Source: Roseovarius sp. UBA3070 | Lineage (GTDB): Bacteria; Pseudomonadota; Alphaproteobacteria; Rhodobacterales; Rhodobacteraceae | Length of the DNA: 9,909 nt | Direction: 5' to 3' | NCBI GenBank assembly: GCA_002366775.1 | Contig: DFBW01000165.1 | Coordinates: forward strand, 1 to 9,909 | Notes under the pieces: generated by a model | Seen by the model: the letters and a program-made list of their open reading frames with translations, nothing else | Told to the model about the DNA's origin: nothing | The model's database searches: none | Translations under genes and position numbers: made by a program | Part shown: positions 6,794 through 9,909 of the stretch, one piece after another | Layout of the letters: each line of letters begins with the position of its first letter | Position numbering within the stretch: the stretch's first letter is position 1

Positions 6794-8041
6794 TTAAACC
6801 AGATCAGGTTCGCGGCCAAATCGGTTGGCCACGCGTGTTACCGTCAACCCCTGTATCACGATTGAAAAGATGACAATCACATAGGTGCAGGTCAGGATCA
6901 GCGGCTTCCATTCATTGTCCGGCAGGCTTAGTGCCAAGGCAACCGAGATACCGCCCTTTAACCCGCCCCATGTCATCACCGGGATTACATCGCTGGCAAA
7001 GTCGCGGAAGGGGCGAAGCAACATGACCGGTATGGCCACCGCCGCCAAGCGCGCAATCAGTGCCAGCCCGATGGCCAGCACGGCTGACACCAGATAATCA
7101 GCCTCAAACGCCACGGCAAACACCTCAAACCCGATCAGCAGGAACAAAACCGCGTTAAGGATTTCGTCAATCAACTGCCAAAACGCATCGACGTATCTTC
7201 GGGTTTGCTCGGACATGCCGTGTTTGGTGCCCACATCACCAATCAACAGGCCGGCGCAGACGGCCATGATCGGGGCCGAAACATGCAGATAAACCGCCAG
7301 TTCATAGCCCCCAAAGGCCAGACCCAAAGTCAGCAGAACTTCTAATGAGTGGTCATCAATCCGGCGCATAACCCGGAAAGTCAGCCACCCCAGCACAATG
7401 CCGAGGATCGCGCCGCCCAGGGCCTCTTGGACAAACAGTATCGCCGCGCCTTCCAGACCGCTGGCGTGATGATCGCCCGTCGGAAAGGCAATGCCCACCA
7501 GAACAAGGAACACAACATAACCAACACCATCATTAAACAGGGATTCGCCGGCAATTTTGGTTTCCAGCGATTTGCGCAAATTGGCCGCACGCAACACGCC
7601 CAGAACCGCAACCGGATCGGTGGGCGAAATCAGCGCACCAAACACAAATGCAATCAGCAATGGCATGCCGGAAATCCAGCTGAACCCGACGCCAAAAACG
7701 ACCGTGGACAGGCCCACCCCAATGGTGGCCATCAAGAACACCACGCCCCATTGTTGACGAAGATCACTGATTTTCACATGCAAAGCGCCGGCAAACAGCA
7801 AGAGTCCCAACATGCCTTCCAGCAATGCGTCAGAAAAATCAATGCCCAGGATCACCGACCGCATGGTTTCAGCAATGATCAGCTGTGGCCAGATCAGATC
7901 AGTGAGCAACACCCCGAACGAGGCAAACAATGCCACCACCAGAATGCCGATTGCCGAGGGCAATTTGAGGAACAGATAGTTGATTGCGCCAAAGGCCCCG
8001 GCCAGAACAATCAATAGAGAGGCGATTTGAAGGATGTTCAT
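6794..8041 (-). CDS. Sodium:proton antiporter, CPA1 family (NhaP-like)
   Basis: This 415-residue inner-membrane antiporter probably exchanges cytoplasmic Na+ (or K+) for protons, serving pH and salt homeostasis. It is hydrophobic throughout, with about 12-13 predicted spans. CPA1 landmarks are visible: FAGALHVKISDLR (83-95), the unwound-helix region GALISPTDPVAVLG (135-148), the ion-binding AGESLFNDGVGYVVF (164-178) with the Asn-Asp pair 170-171 that marks electroneutral CPA1 exchangers, RLAAVAIP (331-338), and TWGGLKGGISVALALSLP (357-374). There is almost no cytoplasmic C-terminal domain (it ends REPDLV), so the long regulatory tails seen in some relatives are lacking. No good Shine-Dalgarno is seen. 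It lies 62 bases after the EEP-fold gene on the same strand and may share its transcript. The ion specificity is inferred from the family only. Confidence 0.93.
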   Translation of the reverse strand: MNILQIASLLIVLAGAFGAINYLFLKLPSAIGILVVALFASFGVLLTDLIWPQLIIAETMRSVILGIDFSDALLEGMLGLLLFAGALHVKISDLRQQWGVVFLMATIGVGLSTVVFGVGFSWISGMPLLIAFVFGALISPTDPVAVLGVLRAANLRKSLETKIAGESLFNDGVGYVVFLVLVGIAFPTGDHHASGLEGAAILFVQEALGGAILGIVLGWLTFRVMRRIDDHSLEVLLTLGLAFGGYELAVYLHVSAPIMAVCAGLLIGDVGTKHGMSEQTRRYVDAFWQLIDEILNAVLFLLIGFEVFAVAFEADYLVSAVLAIGLALIARLAAVAIPVMLLRPFRDFASDVIPVMTWGGLKGGISVALALSLPDNEWKPLILTCTYVIVIFSIVIQGLTVTRVANRFGREPDLV

Positions 8042-8103
8042 CTGTGTTCAGTCCCGTGTGCTGTAGAGCGCCTGCCTAACATGGGTGTGCTGTTCGTGCC
8101 AGC

Positions 8104-8802
8104 CTATGTGCGCCGGATGTCTGCCCAGATCGGTAGATGATCCGAAGCCACGCGCGCAGGCCGCACAGTGAATGTGCCAGTGGCCGCGGCCTCCACTTCA
8201 GGGCTGAGTGCAAACCGGTCCAGCCGCGCCACGGGGCGGGCAGCTGGAAAACTGGGCGGTGTGAGGATAAACGCCACACCCTGGGCGGTGGCATCCAGGG
8301 CGGCCCCGCTGCCCCAATCGTTAAAATCCCCTGCCAAAACCGTGGGCAGCGCGGGCATCTTGGCCAGCGCGCGCATGATCGTGGCCACTTGCATCAGGCG
8401 AAACCGCCGGATCAATCCAAGATGCAGGCCAACCACGCGCAATGGCCCGATGCGGGTATCCAGATCGGCACAAACTGCGCCACGTGGCTCTAATCCCGGC
8501 AGCTCAATATGCGAGGTGGTTCGTACAGTAACACTGCCGCGTGCCAGCATCGCATTGCCATGCCAGCCAAGTGATCCGCCGGGGGCACCAAAGGGCAGAA
8601 TATGCCAGCCGTCGGACTCAATCATGTCATGGGGCAGGGCAGCCGGGCGGGGTGGCATCCGTTTGTCGGCTTCTTGCAGCACCACAATATCAGCTTGCAT
8701 GGCATTGATGACGCCCAAACTGCGCCCAGGCCTGCGCCGCAGGTCAAGCCCGACACATTTTTGCAGGTTATAGCTTGCAATCCGAAGGTTAAGTGACGTC
8801 AT
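8104..8802 (-). CDS. Endonuclease/exonuclease/phosphatase (EEP) family protein
   Basis: This 232-residue protein has the EEP (DNase I-like) fold, a metal-dependent phosphodiesterase scaffold used for nucleic acids, phospholipids or phosphoinositides. Conserved positions appear in order: ASYNLQKCVG (9-18) with N12, VLQEAD (41-46) with the metal-binding E44, GNAML (82-86), VGLHLG (124-129) with H127, AGDFNDW (157-163) with D159 and N161, LDRFALS (194-200) with D195, and ASDHLPI (219-225) with the catalytic D221/H222 pair. The active site therefore looks complete. The protein is short for the family and no signal peptide is visible, so it is probably cytoplasmic. The substrate is unknown. Its start is divergent from the DUF2238-like gene across 41 bases, and it is followed by the antiporter. 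The Shine-Dalgarno is poor, but the N-terminus fits the fold. Confidence 0.92.
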   Translation of the reverse strand: MTSLNLRIASYNLQKCVGLDLRRRPGRSLGVINAMQADIVVLQEADKRMPPRPAALPHDMIESDGWHILPFGAPGGSLGWHGNAMLARGSVTVRTTSHIELPGLEPRGAVCADLDTRIGPLRVVGLHLGLIRRFRLMQVATIMRALAKMPALPTVLAGDFNDWGSGAALDATAQGVAFILTPPSFPAARPVARLDRFALSPEVEAAATGTFTVRPARVASDHLPIWADIRRT

Positions 8803-8843
8803 GTTAGGTAGATAACACCATGAGTTGATAGGGATGTCACGCG
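8803..8843. promoter_or_regulatory. 41-base divergent region (EEP protein / DUF2238-like)
   Basis: Both divergent genes must be driven from this very short region or from within each other's 5' ends. An AGGGA at 8830-8834, 9 bases before ATG 8844, is the probable ribosome binding site for the plus-strand gene. No convincing -35/-10 pair is visible. Confidence 0.35.
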
Positions 8844-9479
8844 ATGTTCACAGAACAGACCTGGCTGGTACGGTTGATCTGGCTTGCTCTTTTGGCGGTG
8901 GCTGGGGGCGCGGCCTTTGAGGGGCGTTGGTCGCTTGGGTTTGTGGCGCTCGCCACGCTGGCGTTGTCTCTGGCGCCGGTTGTTGTGGCGAAATGGGCCA
9001 ATATAGAGGTGCCACGCAGCTTTATCGCAGCCATCGTATTGTTTGTTGGCGGCACGGTGTTTCTGGGCGAAGTCTATGACTTTTATGAGCGCTATTGGTG
9101 GTGGGATATCGCCATGCACGGCGGCTCGGCTATCGGGTTTGGGTTGATGGGGTTCGTGCTGGTTTTCATGATGTTTCAGGGAGACAGATACGCCGCCCCG
9201 CCCATAGCCGTCGCCTTTTTCGCCTTTTGCTTTGGCATCACCATCGGTGTTGGCTGGGAGGTGTTTGAATATGCCATGGATGAGATTTTTGCCCTGAATA
9301 TGCAAAAATCGGGCCTTCAGGACACGATGGGGGATTTGATTGTTGATGCGGTGGGCGCCTTTATCGGTGCCGCTGCCGGATTTGGCTATTTGAAGGGGCG
9401 CGCCCATGGTGGGCTTCCTTTGGTTCTGGATGAATTTATCCGCAAGAACCCGCGCCTGTTTAAGCGATTCAAGAAATAG
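8844..9479 (+). CDS. DUF2238/YjdF-like integral membrane protein
   Basis: This 211-residue membrane protein has about six hydrophobic segments (roughly 6-26, 29-48, 58-76, 92-112, 119-139, 165-184). It resembles the DUF2238 (YjdF-type) family, whose function is not established. The conserved part is a set of polar residues at membrane borders: GEVYDFYERYWWWDIAMHGGSA (75-96), VGWEVFEYAMDE (136-147), and GLQDTMGDLIVDAVGA (157-172). This spread of Glu, Asp and His across helices resembles a metal- or lipid-headgroup-binding site, but that is inference. The C-terminus is basic (RKNPRLFKRFKK) and probably cytoplasmic. It is transcribed alone on the plus strand, and its stop lies 2 bases from the selO stop on the other strand. 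Confidence 0.8.
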   Translation: MFTEQTWLVRLIWLALLAVAGGAAFEGRWSLGFVALATLALSLAPVVVAKWANIEVPRSFIAAIVLFVGGTVFLGEVYDFYERYWWWDIAMHGGSAIGFGLMGFVLVFMMFQGDRYAAPPIAVAFFAFCFGITIGVGWEVFEYAMDEIFALNMQKSGLQDTMGDLIVDAVGAFIGAAAGFGYLKGRAHGGLPLVLDEFIRKNPRLFKRFKK

Positions 9480-9481
9480 GT

Positions 9482-9909
9482 TCAGGTGCCGCAATAGGTG
9501 GCTTGGACAACTTCGCTTGGCGCAGGCGGGCGCATCAGATCGGCGCTGTCAGGTTGATCCTCAAAGGGGCGCGCCAGAACCCTCAGCAAACGATCCATCG
9601 GTGCATAATCGCCCGCGACTGCACTTTGGATCATCTGCTCAATCTGGTGATTGCGCGCAATGAATGCGGGATTGGCGCTGTGCAGTCTGGCCTCTGCGCC
9701 GGTTTCAGACCCAATGCGCGCTTTCCACCCCCCCTCCCAAGCATCAAATGCCTTGGGATCAAGGAATTGATCCCGCGCCTTATCCGTCGCCAAAGCACGG
9801 AATGTGTTGGTGAAATCCGCGCGGTTGTCAGCCATGCGGCTTAACAGATCAAGGATCAGTGGCTCATCCTCCGGGGTTGCCGTTTCAATCCCTATCTTGC
9901 GCCCCATCA
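9482..9909 (-). CDS. selO: Protein adenylyltransferase SelO (YdiU/UPF0061), C-terminal part
   Basis: SelO is a pseudokinase-fold enzyme that transfers AMP from ATP to Ser, Thr or Tyr of target proteins and is linked to redox stress. The visible 142 or so codons are the C-terminus of a protein usually near 470-490 residues; the kinase-like ATP-binding part lies beyond the right edge. Recognition rests on NPAFIARNHQIEQMI (about 79-93 of the visible part), AGDYAPMDRLLRVLARPFED and MRPP, which align with the E. coli SelO end. The last residues are Tyr-Cys-Gly-Thr. The Cys at the third-last position matches the C-terminal redox Cys (selenocysteine in animal SelO), so that feature is kept. It is tail to tail with the DUF2238-like gene. 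The visible end is intact. Confidence 0.92.
   Translation of the reverse strand, partial: MGRKIGIETATPEDEPLILDLLSRMADNRADFTNTFRALATDKARDQFLDPKAFDAWEGGWKARIGSETGAEARLHSANPAFIARNHQIEQMIQSAVAGDYAPMDRLLRVLARPFEDQPDSADLMRPPAPSEVVQATYCGT

Noticed and set aside
8168..8773. 201-codon plus-strand open frame opposite the EEP gene
   Set aside because: It is the complement of a gene with a complete catalytic motif set; no family is recognised and it has low-quality composition.

Overview
The window looks like a chromosomal housekeeping stretch from an alphaproteobacterium, most likely of the Rhodobacterales/Roseobacter type. This is inferred from the moderately GC-rich coding style, a Fur-family regulator without the CxxC and C-terminal cysteine zinc sites (typical of alphaproteobacterial Fur/Mur), and the general look of the proteins. 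No marker in the window fixes the genus. There are eleven genes: nine complete, plus the 3' end of pgi at the left edge and the 3' end of selO at the right edge. No rRNA, tRNA, CRISPR array, intact mobile element or toxin/defence system is visible.

Layout, left to right: pgi 3' end (+, glucose-6-phosphate isomerase); a 106-base convergent gap with inverted repeats and a peptide-like trace of a tyrosine recombinase on the minus strand; a DUF985/cupin_5 protein (-), divergent from an FAD-dependent amino-acid-oxidase-like enzyme (+); eno (-), converging on it; an EamA/DMT exporter (-) and a Fur/Mur regulator (-) upstream of eno, so the minus strand reads fur, EamA, eno; a 333-base gap with a palindrome and a possible short ORF; a DEAD-box RNA helicase (+) with a Gly/Arg-rich tail and a strong rho-independent terminator; a CPA1-type Na+/H+ antiporter (-) preceded by an endonuclease/exonuclease/phosphatase-fold protein (-); a DUF2238-like membrane protein (+) divergent from the latter; and selO (-), which meets it tail to tail with only 2 bases between stop codons.

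Functionally the genes do not form one pathway. pgi and eno are central carbon enzymes, 1.7 kb apart on opposite strands. fur and the EamA transporter are 33 bases apart and may share a transcript. The endonuclease/phosphatase protein and the antiporter are 62 bases apart on one strand and may also be co-transcribed. I see no clearly new biological system. The places most worth a second look are the 590-695 gap (recombinase-like residue and nested inverted repeats) and the 5012-5344 gap (palindrome, repeated 10-mer, possible short ORF coupled to fur).
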